Origin: Aurelia coerulea
Taxonomy: Eukaryota; Cnidaria; Scyphozoa; Semaeostomeae; Ulmaridae
Length of the DNA: 64,000 bases
Assembly (NCBI GenBank): GCA_039566865.1
Contig: CM076955.1
Location: 17,715,501-17,779,500, forward strand
Direction of reading: 5' to 3'
The translations under genes were made by a program, and so were the position numbers. This document shows, one piece after another, positions 41,761 through 51,663 of the stretch (position 1 is the first letter of the stretch; each line of letters starts with the position of its first letter). Under the pieces are notes generated by a model. The model was given only the letters and a program-made list of their open reading frames with translations, did no database searches and was not told where the DNA came from.

Positions 41761-44706
41761 CTGCATGAAAAAGGAATATCTATTCACTTATCACTTATCA
41801 CAATCATGAAAAAGCCTCTCAGCTGAGTCCAAACAAGCATCATCCCTGAGCTTATCTAATGCAAGCAGCGGGGGGGGGGGTACTTGACCAGGTTTGGCTC
41901 GGGGACGTGCAATCGAAGCTTCAAAAACATACGCGTTCCTTATACCAATTTTCCGAAAAAGTACACCTGACCTTATACCAATTTTCCGAAAAAACGCACC
42001 CGACCTTATACCAATTTTCATGTATACCAGACCTTATACTTATACCAAAATCGTGAAAATCGATACCCTTCCCGATGGCACGTCCCCGTACCCAAAATAT
42101 GAGCCAAACAAACAAGCGCAGAATGTTGTTTAAATTCTTTCCTAATGTCATGGTTCTCAAACAGGTTTTTTACTAGACTTATGACGATGAGTCCCTTGTA
42201 TCCCGAGACTATTACGCCAGACCGAGACCGCTCTTACTGGGACTCATAATATTACGGCAATATTTTTGGACTGACTTTTTTCACTTTTGAACGCCCTTGG
42301 GAACGAGGCTGCTATACACAGTCATGTACTAAGTCAACCTCGTTCCCAGGCCCACCATTGTCTTCCTTTTCTTCCTTAGGTCATCGATGTTGGCCCTGGT
42401 ACCGGTTGCCGCAAAAGTGGCCATTTGGGCGCCATTTTGTTTTGCATAAATTATCAATTGCAGTTTATTACAAACACTCTATTGTCTCCATATGGCAACT
42501 GAGCCTGACAGATTTGACAGAATGTCAGCTGATTTTGATCCATAACATACCATGTAATAAGTCCGGAAAATTGAGGAAAAAGTATGAAAATGCAACGAAA
42601 AATGGCCGTTCCTCTAACGCTAATAATGCAGTAGATGATTCGAAATACTGAAAACGAACTTTTGGAGGACGTTATTTCAACCCTTTTAAAGGTATTTAAG
42701 CATTAATCCGGGGTTAGCAAGTGCATTTAATAGGAAAACGAGCACGATCCGTTTGGGTGGAAAAAGGGCCTAAGTGGAAATGTTCGAGAATTCCCCCACA
42801 GCTTTGAAGAAAGAAAGGGTCGTTATTCTGCGAATTTTGGAGATGAATTCAACATTAAAAGTGTTTTAGAGAAGGAATACGGTTTTCCGTCAATTTTTGG
42901 CATGCCGAAGCCGTTTTCTTCTCGCAAAATGGAGTTACGGCCCAAAATGGGGTAGGCAAAAATTTTGCCCCATTTTTGTGGCCCCCGCGCGCAGCCCCTG
43001 GGGGCGATATTGAACCCCAAATTGCGTTATTAGACTCGCAAACAAGTAGTCTCTTGTAAACTTTTTACTGTTTTGAAATCAGGCTAGAAACCATAAGGCA
43101 ACAAGTCCAAAAGTAACCTCGGGTCGGAAAATCGCAACATTTTTTTCCAACTCCCTTTCATGACGTCATAACGACCCCAAAACTTCTTGAAACCCCACAA
43201 TTCGGCTGCGCCGTGGTCTTTTACCTCCACTCAAACCTCCATCTGCCCCATGAATGTTACTGAAGTTTTGAAAATAGCGATCAAATGGAGGCCATTTTTG
43301 AATGGGAATCAATAGGAATGGGCCTCAAAATGACCAAATACGGCAAATTTCTCCTGCAAGCGCAGACGGATGGGGTTCAAACCCCATCAACTGGGGCACA
43401 TTATGACTTAAGGTCTACCAGCAAATGGTTTTTCAATAGACTGATTGCAAGTTCGTAGTTATTGCTATTGATAGGCTGATCGACGCTATAACTACGACTC
43501 ATGGACTTTCACATTGAAAATTGGGACGAAATTGTTTTCGCCCTCGATTTCATGTCCGATATGGAAACCATAGCAACGCTGTATGAAAAGGCGACTAATG
43601 GCGGTGGGCCTAAATTGTCAGCTCAATCGTCAGATAATAAAACGCCTCAAAATTCAAGTTTTGAGTGACGTTAGCAATGAACAAAAGCCACAAGTATTCG
43701 CATGAATGTTTGTTTAACATAAGAATTAACAAACCTTTCAGTTTCAACAAGAATTTCCTCATTTTGAAGGCAATCTTCATCTAGCAATAGTGCACGCCAA
43801 CACGCACGGCTCCTGAAATTCTCCAACTACCGAAAAGAGGCCATTAACCTCGTTTCCAAGGGCACAGAAAAATCTGTGCGCCCATTGTTTATTTTCGTCC
43901 CACTTTTTGATGTGAAAGTCCATAAGTCCCAGTTTGAGCAAAAATATATATTGTTGTTGTTGTTGTCATTGCTGTTGCTGTTGTTGTTGCGATCAGTGGC
44001 GATAACTGGGACTATTTCGTGAGTCTATGTTTTCTGCCTAGGCCCTTATCGAAACGAGGCAGTCATGTAATTTCAAAATAATGGCGTTTGATTATGAGTC
44101 GTAGTTAGGAGCGTCCGGCAGTATTTCAATAGCGATAACTACGACCATATCATAAGTCTAGTTTTTTACCCAGCGTTGCCAATAAAAAACCTGCTTGAGA
44201 ACCATGACATTAGGAAAGAATTTAAACAACATTCTGCGCATGTTTGTTTGGCATTGGCCTAACGAATAACGAATGTCAACAAGCTGTGCAGCTGGACTTA
44301 GAGCACTAAAAGCAGACAAAATAGACAAGAAGGAAAGCATTCAAATTCATCTGAAGTTTATAAATAGCAAGTTGGATACATTCTCCATGTCTAGGTAAGC
44401 ATTCAATTTTATTTGAAATAGCAGTGAGACACAATTAGCCGTGTCAGAATCGCCCATGCACTATTGTGCACATTCGAAAGTTCTCCAAACTGTAAACAAA
44501 CTCTCTCGCTTTTCCTATTTCAACATATGGAGCGGAGTGTTGGGTTCTGAGAAAACTGACCAAAAGAGTAAATTGGACACAAAGGCAAAGGAAAACGAAC
44601 GAATAGGTATTAAAGAAAATTGGTTGCAGAATCAAACTTCGAAATTTTACAAAATCTAGCCTCGTTCTTCAAAGCTCACTGACGGAAGTCACTGCGCATT
44701 ATCGTA
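41761..44706. other. Nested inverted repeats, no gene
   Basis: 41870-42100 is a copy of the GGTATAAGG/TTATACCAA repeat next to a G run. Arms at about 42103-42183 and 44150-44253 (with TTCTTTCCTAATGTCATGGT) are inverted relative to each other. Inside them, 43426-43498 mirrors 44092-44150 (ATAACTACGAC), and 43499-43530 mirrors 43892-43922 (GGACTTTCACAT). These are palindromes within palindromes. A GTT/GCT microsatellite lies at about 43950-43990. Nothing coding is supported. Confidence 0.55.
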
Positions 44707-44813
44707 CAGATCATTATTCGAATTTGCGAATTCGCGGAGCATTATCGATCACTTGGTCGAACCCTTCCAAAACAGTTTACAATTCTTACGTTATCTGGTG
44801 GAGATTACGAGAG
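44707..44813 (+). promoter_or_regulatory. Conserved upstream block of Ig-FReD gene 1
   Basis: About 107 bp before the start codon match the block before gene 3 (59274-59380). Shared are CAGATCATTATTCGAATT, GCGAATTCGCGGAGCAT, ATCGATCACT and TTACGAGA just before the ATG. Conservation between diverged paralogues suggests 5' UTR or promoter sequence. Gene 2 keeps only the last 30 bp or so. Confidence 0.55.
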
Positions 44814-46295
44814 ATGGCCGAAACGAACAAAGTTGTCGTCTTAGAGAGGGATGAAAATCACGATGATGAAGTCATTGGTTGCAAAGAATCGAGCGAAAAG
44901 TCCAACGCAAAAATGAAACTGCTTCGTAGCACTATTAAAATCAGAACAATGATTGCAATATCCCTGCTCGTCATGGCCATGAGCGAGATTGCTGTCCTTC
45001 ACTGGAGGCTGTCAACAATATTGACAGACCCGTTGAATGAGAAAGAGAGTCAGAGCAGTAACAAAAATCCCACTGCTAAAGAATGTCCAGCAGGAATACA
45101 GCCCACAATTTCGCCAAAACTTCAACAAACATTGGTAATGTTTAAGCTGTCAACTTTTTCCTTATTCTGTGCTGCTACCGGATTTCCAGAACCTGCGACA
45201 CGATGGGAATATGATGGCCGAGATACTGGTGAAAGGTACAAGTTTCCAACTCGAGGTATTTTGCTGATAACAAATGTAACAGAAGCGGACGCCGGCAAGG
45301 TTATCAAATGCGTTGCAGAGAACAAACTTGGAAAAGATACCCATGAAACGACTCTCGTCCTTCATGTGAAACCCAAAATCATCGTAACGAATGCTACCAT
45401 AAGGTCGTTTGTCGGTAAACCACAGGTAATGTATTGCAACGCTTCAGGCAACCCATTGCCAAAACTAAAATGGGGAAGGGCAACAGGATCTCTCAGCGGA
45501 ATACAGCATCTTTCCTCGGATGGTCGCAGCTTACGTTTGGTAATTAAAAATCCACAGGAAGGTGATAGCGGGAACTATTTTTGTACTGCTGAAAATTACG
45601 TTGGCAAAGCAAATAAATCTGTTGCGATAGACTTCATAGGTCCCCAACGAGATTGTTCGCTGTGGCAAAAGCAAGGTTTTACAAAGAATGGCCTTTACTC
45701 AATCAATCCTGATGGCAATACAAGATATCAAGCGTATTGCGACATGACCACAAATAACGGCGGGTGGACGGTGTTTCAACGACGACAAGATGGATCAGTT
45801 GACTTCTATAAAACCTGGAATGAATATAAAAATGGATTTGGGAATATAGCAGGCGAGTTCTGGCTTGGCAATGATAAGATATATGAATTGACAAAAGGAC
45901 AGGACATGATGCTTCGGGTTGATATGGAAGATTGGAGGGGAGTCAGGGCTTATGCTGATTATAAGTACTTCCACATTGGCGATGAGAGCAAACAGTTTCA
46001 GCTACATGTTACGGGTTACTCTGGAAATGCCGGTGATTCTCTCAGGAAAAGCAGTGGATGGAAATTTACTACAAAAGATCGAGATAATGATGGTCACAAA
46101 CAACAATGTGCGCAGCTTTTTCACGGAGCATGGTGGTACTTTTATTGTCATCTCTGTTGTCTCAACGGCAGATACTTCAAGGGCCATTACTATGGTTCAT
46201 ACGCCACGGGAGTCACTTGGAATTCATTTCGCGGATCTCAATACTCACTCAAATGGACTGAGATGAAGATAAGGCCAAGAGCGTTCAACAAGTAA
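44814..46295 (+). CDS. Ig-Ig-fibrinogen type II membrane protein, paralogue 1 (493 aa)
   Basis: This single-exon gene encodes a probable cell-surface recognition protein. The ATG at 44814 is chosen because it aligns with paralogues 2 and 3; a longer upstream frame is not conserved. A 45-residue basic-ended cytoplasmic tail precedes one membrane segment (about 46-63, MIAISLLVMAMSEIAVLHW). The positive charges before it imply type II topology. Ig1 (about 98-187) has Cys119/Cys166 and Ig2 (about 188-276) has Cys208/Cys257. The fibrinogen-related domain (278-493) has the disulfide pairs Cys281/Cys309 and Cys432/Cys445, the calcium-site DRDND (422-426) and GAWWYFYCH. N-glycosylation sites are frequent. 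By family analogy it may bind carbohydrate or acetylated ligands. An unusual Cys448-Cys449 pair replaces the common Ser-Asn. AATAAA follows at 46522. Confidence 0.93.
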   Translation: MAETNKVVVLERDENHDDEVIGCKESSEKSNAKMKLLRSTIKIRTMIAISLLVMAMSEIAVLHWRLSTILTDPLNEKESQSSNKNPTAKECPAGIQPTISPKLQQTLVMFKLSTFSLFCAATGFPEPATRWEYDGRDTGERYKFPTRGILLITNVTEADAGKVIKCVAENKLGKDTHETTLVLHVKPKIIVTNATIRSFVGKPQVMYCNASGNPLPKLKWGRATGSLSGIQHLSSDGRSLRLVIKNPQEGDSGNYFCTAENYVGKANKSVAIDFIGPQRDCSLWQKQGFTKNGLYSINPDGNTRYQAYCDMTTNNGGWTVFQRRQDGSVDFYKTWNEYKNGFGNIAGEFWLGNDKIYELTKGQDMMLRVDMEDWRGVRAYADYKYFHIGDESKQFQLHVTGYSGNAGDSLRKSSGWKFTTKDRDNDGHKQQCAQLFHGAWWYFYCHLCCLNGRYFKGHYYGSYATGVTWNSFRGSQYSLKWTEMKIRPRAFNK

Positions 46296-46521
46296 TATCC
46301 AAATAGTCAGAAGAAGACGATTCCTTCATAAATATCATCAGTTTCTTAAATCTATCAAGTAGTTTCACAGCTCTAGACTTTCAAACATCGAAACATTCTC
46401 CTGGATTACCCATCATGGAATATTTTGGACCTTTACGAATCTGTGCCTCCTTTAAATATTCGTGCGATACCTTTAAAGTTAATGACCTGAGCCACAGGTG
46501 GCAGCGAATGGTTGCATAATT

Positions 46522-46527
46522 AATAAA
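46522..46527 (+). terminator. Polyadenylation signal, Ig-FReD gene 1
   Basis: AATAAA lies 227 bp after the stop codon in a 3' UTR that is nearly identical to that of paralogue 2, where the same signal is at 49913. Confidence 0.55.
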
Positions 46528-48170
46528 AGTAATTGCAAACAGCTGTTTTTCTCTTTCTTATCGTCGTTCTCTTTGTTATGATGTTCCTCCTGTCTTCTAA
46601 CTCACTCCGTCAAAATACTGGGCCAATCAGTGTGGACCCAATGCAAGAGTAGAGTAGACAATTTTTCCTTCGCAAAAGAACAAAGACTTGGCAATCAATT
46701 ATACTGTCACCATGGGTTGTAGGGTAAATTTAGGTTCCCGTGAATGAATTAAATTGGTTTCAAATAAATAATATAAATCACCTTGTATCCTTCTTGTGTT
46801 TATCCTTCTCGTTACCCTCTGGGGCACCAAATAAACTTCTTTCAGGTCTAATACTGAGGCAATCACCTATGCTGGCAAGGCCCACCTCACCTCGTTGTTG
46901 AGAATGAGCGCGAAAGTGTTAAGTTTCAAAATCTCCTCGCAGACAATCCTGGACATAAGGTGTTGAGGAAAAAGTGACTTCCCCCTGCTTTAGAAAGCCA
47001 ATATCTCCAGAAACTTGGGTAGCAACAGTCTCGAGCTGTTCCTTCCAGCTAAGAGAGTTGTCGATCTGCCCACCAAGGTATTTAGTTTTTTTGATTACTT
47101 TGAGCTCATTGTCGCGAATTTTCAAATCCAAATCCTCATTTCAATTTTGAGGATTTTGTGCTTTTGCTCAGTGGAAACAAGCATGGAATTTATTTTCGCA
47201 ACATTCAAGTGGAGTTTCTTGCCCTGAAGCCAAGTGTCCAGTTGTTTGAGATCATCATTGATGGCATCATTCAGCACACTTATATCTGAAGACTGGTAGA
47301 ACACACACTTGTATCATCGGAATACATGGAAACAATTGAATTTTGGACAGCTTGCGGCAGATCATTGATATGAATAAGGAAGAGAAAGGGGCAAGGAATG
47401 AGCCTTGGGACACACCAACATCTATAATTTCAGTTTTTGAATGGACACCATTAACACGACAAAATTTTGTTCGGTTTCATAAGTATGGTGTAAATCATGC
47501 GAGTTTTCGCTATTGCATACCATAGTAAACCGATTTTTGGCAAAGAATCTCATGTTCCACAGGGGCAAATGCTTTTTTAAGATCAATGAAAACTAGGCCC
47601 ACAAACTTGTCAAGATCCAGCCCATTGTACTAATCATCGAATCATTATCTTTTAGCAAGGGCAATTAACTGCAATGGGACAACTTCAATGTCGTCCTAAG
47701 GCCCTTGCTTTAAGTAGTTGGGTCACAGTAGAATGAAGGCGCAAATAGGCAAATTGGCCAGATGAAAACAGTCCATTATCTTCCATTAGACTCATTCCAG
47801 TAAAGTCTCTTGTTTGCTCCCCCTGCAGACTTGTCGCTACAACAGAGACTTATGGATTTACAGTTCTGAAATTGGCAATTTGCCGCAGCCTGGCATGGCC
47901 ATGATGGCCTGTATAAAAGCCGGACCAGGTAAAAATGTTGTCAGTGCCGTTGCTAAGATACACAAGGTCTCAGCTGAAGCGATATCAACCAATATCTTTG
48001 GTTTACTGATATCAACAACAACAACAACAGCGAAAGTTAGAGGGACTTATGTAATGAGTCTAATCTTCCATATGCTTGTGCACCTGATTGGTTACATTCG
48101 AAAATTCTACAAAATACAGAAGATATCATTCGATTCGTGCATTGTTCTAGAATAGCTAAACGGTTTATGC
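46528..48170. other. Spacer between Ig-FReD genes 1 and 2
   Basis: Apart from the reverse-transcriptase remnant at 46870-47810, nothing is recognised. A short plus-strand frame at 47814-48155 has no recognisable domain and includes a CAACAACAACAACA run. Confidence 0.5.
46870..47810 (-). pseudogene. Non-LTR retrotransposon RT remnant with several frameshifts
   Basis: Read on the minus strand, conserved RT blocks appear in order but in different frames: GQFAYLRLHSTVTQLLKA (about 47780), then KFVGLVFIDLKKAF, then FLFLINDLP with a YADD-like box changed to MYSDDT (about 47345), then DLKQLDTWLQGKKLHLNVAK and KKTKYLGGQIDNSLSW. The endonuclease is absent. This is an old CR1/L2-like copy between two Ig-FReD genes. 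Confidence 0.85.
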
Positions 48171-48198
48171 TTATGTTCTATGGTGTAGATTACGAGAG
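48171..48198 (+). promoter_or_regulatory. Leader of Ig-FReD gene 2
   Basis: TTCTATGGTGTAGATTACGAGAG before the ATG matches the leader of gene 3 (TTCTATGATGTAGATTACGAGAA). Further upstream gene 2 diverges from both paralogues. A spliced 5' UTR (acceptor TGTAG) or a different promoter is possible. Confidence 0.4.
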
Positions 48199-49677
48199 AT
48201 GGCCGCAACGAAAGAAGTTGTCGTTCTAGAGAGGGGTGAGACTCACGGTGATGAAGTCATCGGTTGCAGAGAATCGAGCGAAAAGTCCAACGCAAAAATT
48301 AAACTGCTTCGTAGCACTATCAAAATTAGAACAACGATTGCAATATTCCTGCTTGTCATGGTCATGAGCGAGATTGCTGTCCTTCACTGGAGACTGTCAA
48401 CAATATTGACAGACCCGTTGAATGATGAAGGAAGTCAGAGCAGTAACGAAAATCACACTGCTAAAGAATGTCCAGCAGGAATACAGCCCATAATTTCGAC
48501 ACAATTTCAGAAAACCACGATACTGTATGAGTGGCCAACTTTGACCTTAATCTGTGCTGCTACCGGAATTTCAGAGCCCGCGATACGATGGGAATATGAT
48601 GGCCGAGATACTGGTCAAAGGTACAAGTTCCCAAATCGAGGTATTTTGCAGATAACAAATGTAACAGAAGCTGACAGTAGGGTAATCAAATGCGTTGCAG
48701 AGAACAACCTTGGCCAAGATACTCAAGAAACGACTCTTGTTGTTCATGCGAAGCCTAAAATCATCCTAACGAATACTACCGCAAAGTGGTTTGTCAGTAA
48801 ACCAAAGGAAATGTACTGCAACGCTTCAGGCAACCCATTGCCAAAACTAAAATGGGGAAAAGCAAATGGAACTCTCAACGGGATACAGCATCTTTCCTCG
48901 GATGGTCGCAGCCTACGTTTGGTAATTAAAAATCCACAGGAAAATGATAGCGGTAACTATTTTTGTACTGCTGAAAATTACGTTGGCAAAGCAAATAAAT
49001 CTGTTGTGATAGACTTCATCGGTGTCCTACGAGACTGTTCGATGTGGAGAAAGAATGGTTTTACAAAGAATGGTCTTTACTTGATCAATCCTGATGGCAA
49101 TACAAGATATCAAGCGTATTGTGACATGACGACAAATAACGGCGGCTGGACGGTGATTCAACGACGACAAGATGGAACGGTTGACTTTTATAAGGCCTGG
49201 AATGAATATAAAAATGGATTTGGGAATGTAGCAGGCGAGTTCTGGCTTGGCAATGATAAGATCTATGAATTGACAAAAGGACAGGACATGATGCTTCGGG
49301 TTGATATGGAAGATTGGAAGGGAGTCAAGGCTTATGCTGATTATAAGTACTTCCACATTGGCGATGATAGCAAACAGTTTCAGCTACATGTTACGGGTTA
49401 CACCGGCAATGCCGGTGATTCTCTCAGGAAAAGCAGTGGATGGAAATTTACTACAAAAGATCGAGATAATGATGGTCACAAACAACAATGTGCTCAGCTT
49501 TTTCACGGAGCATGGTGGTACTTTTATTGTCATCTCTGTTGTCTCAACGGCAGATACTTGAAGGGCCGTTACCATGGATCATACGCCACGGGAGTCACTT
49601 GGAATTCATTTCGCGGATTTCAATACTCACTCAAATGGACTGAGATGAAGATAAGGCCAAGAGCGTTTAACATGTAA
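48199..49677 (+). CDS. Ig-Ig-fibrinogen type II membrane protein, paralogue 2 (492 aa)
   Basis: This is a tandem duplicate of paralogue 1 with the same layout: cytoplasmic tail, membrane segment (about 46-63), Ig1, Ig2 and FReD in one exon. The FReD differs from that of paralogue 1 at about 18 of 216 positions by my count. The segment at about 98-125 differs at more than half its positions, for example TILYEWPTLTLI against TLVMFKLSTFSLF. All Ig and FReD cysteines are kept, as are the DRDND calcium motif and the additional CHLCC pair. The 3' UTR also matches paralogue 1, so the duplication unit included flanking DNA. One residue is missing in the Ig1 EADS-RV loop. The start was chosen by alignment with the leader TTACGAGAG. 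Confidence 0.93.
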   Translation: MAATKEVVVLERGETHGDEVIGCRESSEKSNAKIKLLRSTIKIRTTIAIFLLVMVMSEIAVLHWRLSTILTDPLNDEGSQSSNENHTAKECPAGIQPIISTQFQKTTILYEWPTLTLICAATGISEPAIRWEYDGRDTGQRYKFPNRGILQITNVTEADSRVIKCVAENNLGQDTQETTLVVHAKPKIILTNTTAKWFVSKPKEMYCNASGNPLPKLKWGKANGTLNGIQHLSSDGRSLRLVIKNPQENDSGNYFCTAENYVGKANKSVVIDFIGVLRDCSMWRKNGFTKNGLYLINPDGNTRYQAYCDMTTNNGGWTVIQRRQDGTVDFYKAWNEYKNGFGNVAGEFWLGNDKIYELTKGQDMMLRVDMEDWKGVKAYADYKYFHIGDDSKQFQLHVTGYTGNAGDSLRKSSGWKFTTKDRDNDGHKQQCAQLFHGAWWYFYCHLCCLNGRYLKGRYHGSYATGVTWNSFRGFQYSLKWTEMKIRPRAFNM

Positions 49678-49912
49678 TATCAAAATAGTCAGAAGAAGAA
49701 GATTCCTTCATAAATATCATCAGTTTCTTAAATCTATCAAGTATTTCACAGCTGTAGACTTTCAAACATCGAAATATTCTCCTGGATTACCCATCATTGA
49801 ATAATGTTGTCAATGTTGGACCTTTACGAATCAGTGCCTCCTTTAAATATTCGTGCGATGCCTTTAAAGTGAATGACCTGAGCCACAGGTAGCAGCGAAT
49901 GGTTGCATAATT

Positions 49913-49918
49913 AATAAA
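49913..49918 (+). terminator. Polyadenylation signal, Ig-FReD gene 2
   Basis: AATAAA sits in the duplicated 3' UTR, 236 bp after the stop, at the position equivalent to the signal of gene 1. Confidence 0.55.
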
Positions 49919-50013
49919 AGTAATTGCAAACAGCTGTTTTTCTCTTTCTTATCATTCGTCGTACCGTCGTACAGGGCATGTCTTCTAACTGACACCAATC
50001 AGTCGACCCAGTG

Positions 50014-50069
50014 CAAGAGTCCAAGAGTCCAAGAGTCCAAGAGTCCAAGGGTCCAAGAGTCCAAGAGTA
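50014..50069. repeat. 8-bp minisatellite, seven units
   Basis: CAAGAGTC is repeated seven times with one substitution in the fifth unit and one at the end. It lies between the 3' UTR of Ig-FReD gene 2 and the GTCGA-rich foldback. Confidence 0.95.
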
Positions 50070-50089
50070 GAGTAAACAATCTTTCTTTC

Positions 50090-50912
50090 TTGTGTCGATT
50101 CACGGAGTCCTTGCATCGAGTCATTATGTCATGTGTCGACTTGTCGAGTCTTTCTTTCGGTTGAGCCATTATGCCATTATGCCACTTTGCCCAGTCGTCA
50201 TGTCAATTGATCGAGTCATCGAGTCGAGTTGTCGAGCCGTCGACTGATATACTGATGAAGGTCACGTCAATATATAAATTCCAAATCGAGGCTCCTGTTT
50301 GCAACGCACGTGTTCAGCTGTGATGGAAAACCGAGTGGGAGTGGAGCAGATGAGATTAGGGTAATTCTTCGTTCCCCTTTCTCTTCCCTTTCTTTCTTTC
50401 TTTCTTTCTTTCTTTCTGCCTTTTTCCGTGTCCTCCCCCCTTTCCTCCTTTCCCCTCCTGTATTTATTGATCAAGAGCGAGACTTGGAGCAAGTTCAGGT
50501 AATTTGGAGCAAGTTCAGGTAATTCTGAGCCCTTGTTCTGAGGAATGCCTTTGACCAAATAGGAAATATTCAGAGCAGGAAAGCAGACGTCGATAAAATT
50601 CTGGCGCCATGTTTGCAACGTTTCTTCTGTCTCGACATGAATGATACGTCCTAACCTGACCAAATTTCAACATTGTCGCTCCTTTTCCATTCCCTTCGAA
50701 TTTCACCTCGTACCCATGTGAAATTTTTGCGCATGTCCAATGCAAACTTCCCCTATTTTGTCGACAACTCGACAACTCGACTTGATGACTCGACAAGTTG
50801 ACATGACCACTCGGCAACGTGGCATAACGGCTCAACCGAAACAACGACTCGACAAGTCGACACATTGATACAATGACTTGACGCACGGACTGCGTGAAAT
50901 AATTACTCAGTG
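50090..50912. repeat. GTCGA/TCGAC-rich foldback region
   Basis: The left arm (about 50093-50250) is dense in GTCGA, CGAGTC and ATTATGCC motifs. The right arm (about 50755-50900) carries the complementary TCGACAACTCGAC, GGCATAACGGCTCAACCGAAA and GACTCGACAAG. Between them are a CTTT microsatellite (about 50390-50416) and a short direct repeat GGAGCAAGTTCAGGTAATT. Similar TCGA-rich sequence continues at 56973-57055 beyond the nested mariner-type insertion. Confidence 0.75.
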
Positions 50913-51007
50913 AGTCAACACTACAGTAAAAACCCGCAGATAAGAACCACCCACTTATAAGAACCTAAGGCCTAAAATGTTCTAATTTCACCCCATTACA
51001 GAAGAAC

Positions 51008-51189
51008 CTTCTTCTTCTTCTTCTTTATGTTCCAAATCTTTCGACGTTGGATGACACAGTAGCTCTCCATTTGTCTCGGTCCATTGCAGTTCTTGTTGCC
51101 CTCTCATACCGCATCCCAGTCCACTCCTTGATGTTGTCATACCAACTCATCCTTGGGCGACCTCTGCCTCTCTTTCCATCTATATATCC
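51008..51189 (-). pseudogene. 3' end of a non-LTR element, distal part
   Basis: On the minus strand this encodes RGRPRMSWYDNIKEWTGMRY, then ERATRTAMDRDKWR, typical of the carboxy end of craniofacial-development-protein-2-like endonuclease/RT elements. It continues the segment at 56346-56612. The two parts were separated by the LTR element, with duplicate TATCC at the junctions. Confidence 0.8.
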
Positions 51190-51663
51190 TGTTGGAAAGC
51201 TCTCCCTTTCCTGTTTGTATCTCAGGGCAAAGACAATGAAGACACTTTGTTGACGTTTACTTTATATATATTTACGCACTATTTACATAGGCCTTTCACG
51301 ACTATCCGGTTTCTCTACTGTTACTATTACGACAAATCCTTGTGAGTTACTCCCGCCCCCTCCACTGGCCTACGCCAGGGAGTGGCACTCTATACGCTAC
51401 GTCCTTTCTCCTGGAGCTCCTTCAGTAACTGACTACAACTCTATTATCGTGGCTCCATTACGCCCATTTGCGTTTCCGTTATGACCTAATATGGCATAAT
51501 GACCTTGGCCTATGACCTATGCACGTTCCTTTCATGTGTGCATACATGGTTTCCGAATGAGGCTGACTCGTGACCTTGCACATATCACGTGCTACTCGAT
51601 TCTGCTGTGATGTGCATAAGAGGGGTTTCTACAATGCTAAATTGAACCTAAAACTTCACAACA
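51190..51663 (-). repeat. LTR of the LARD-like element (3' LTR on the minus strand)
   Basis: In plus orientation the LTR runs from TGTTGGAAAG to CTTCACAACA, 474 bp. It differs from its partner by a C/T at its eleventh base. Confidence 0.95.

Noticed and set aside
44724..44813. 30-residue N-terminal extension of Ig-FReD paralogue 1
   Set aside because: The extension is not present in paralogues 2 and 3, and its DNA matches the noncoding upstream block of gene 3.
47343..47525. Plus-strand frame MDSLRQIIDMNKEE...
   Set aside because: It is the antisense of the reverse-transcriptase remnant on the minus strand.
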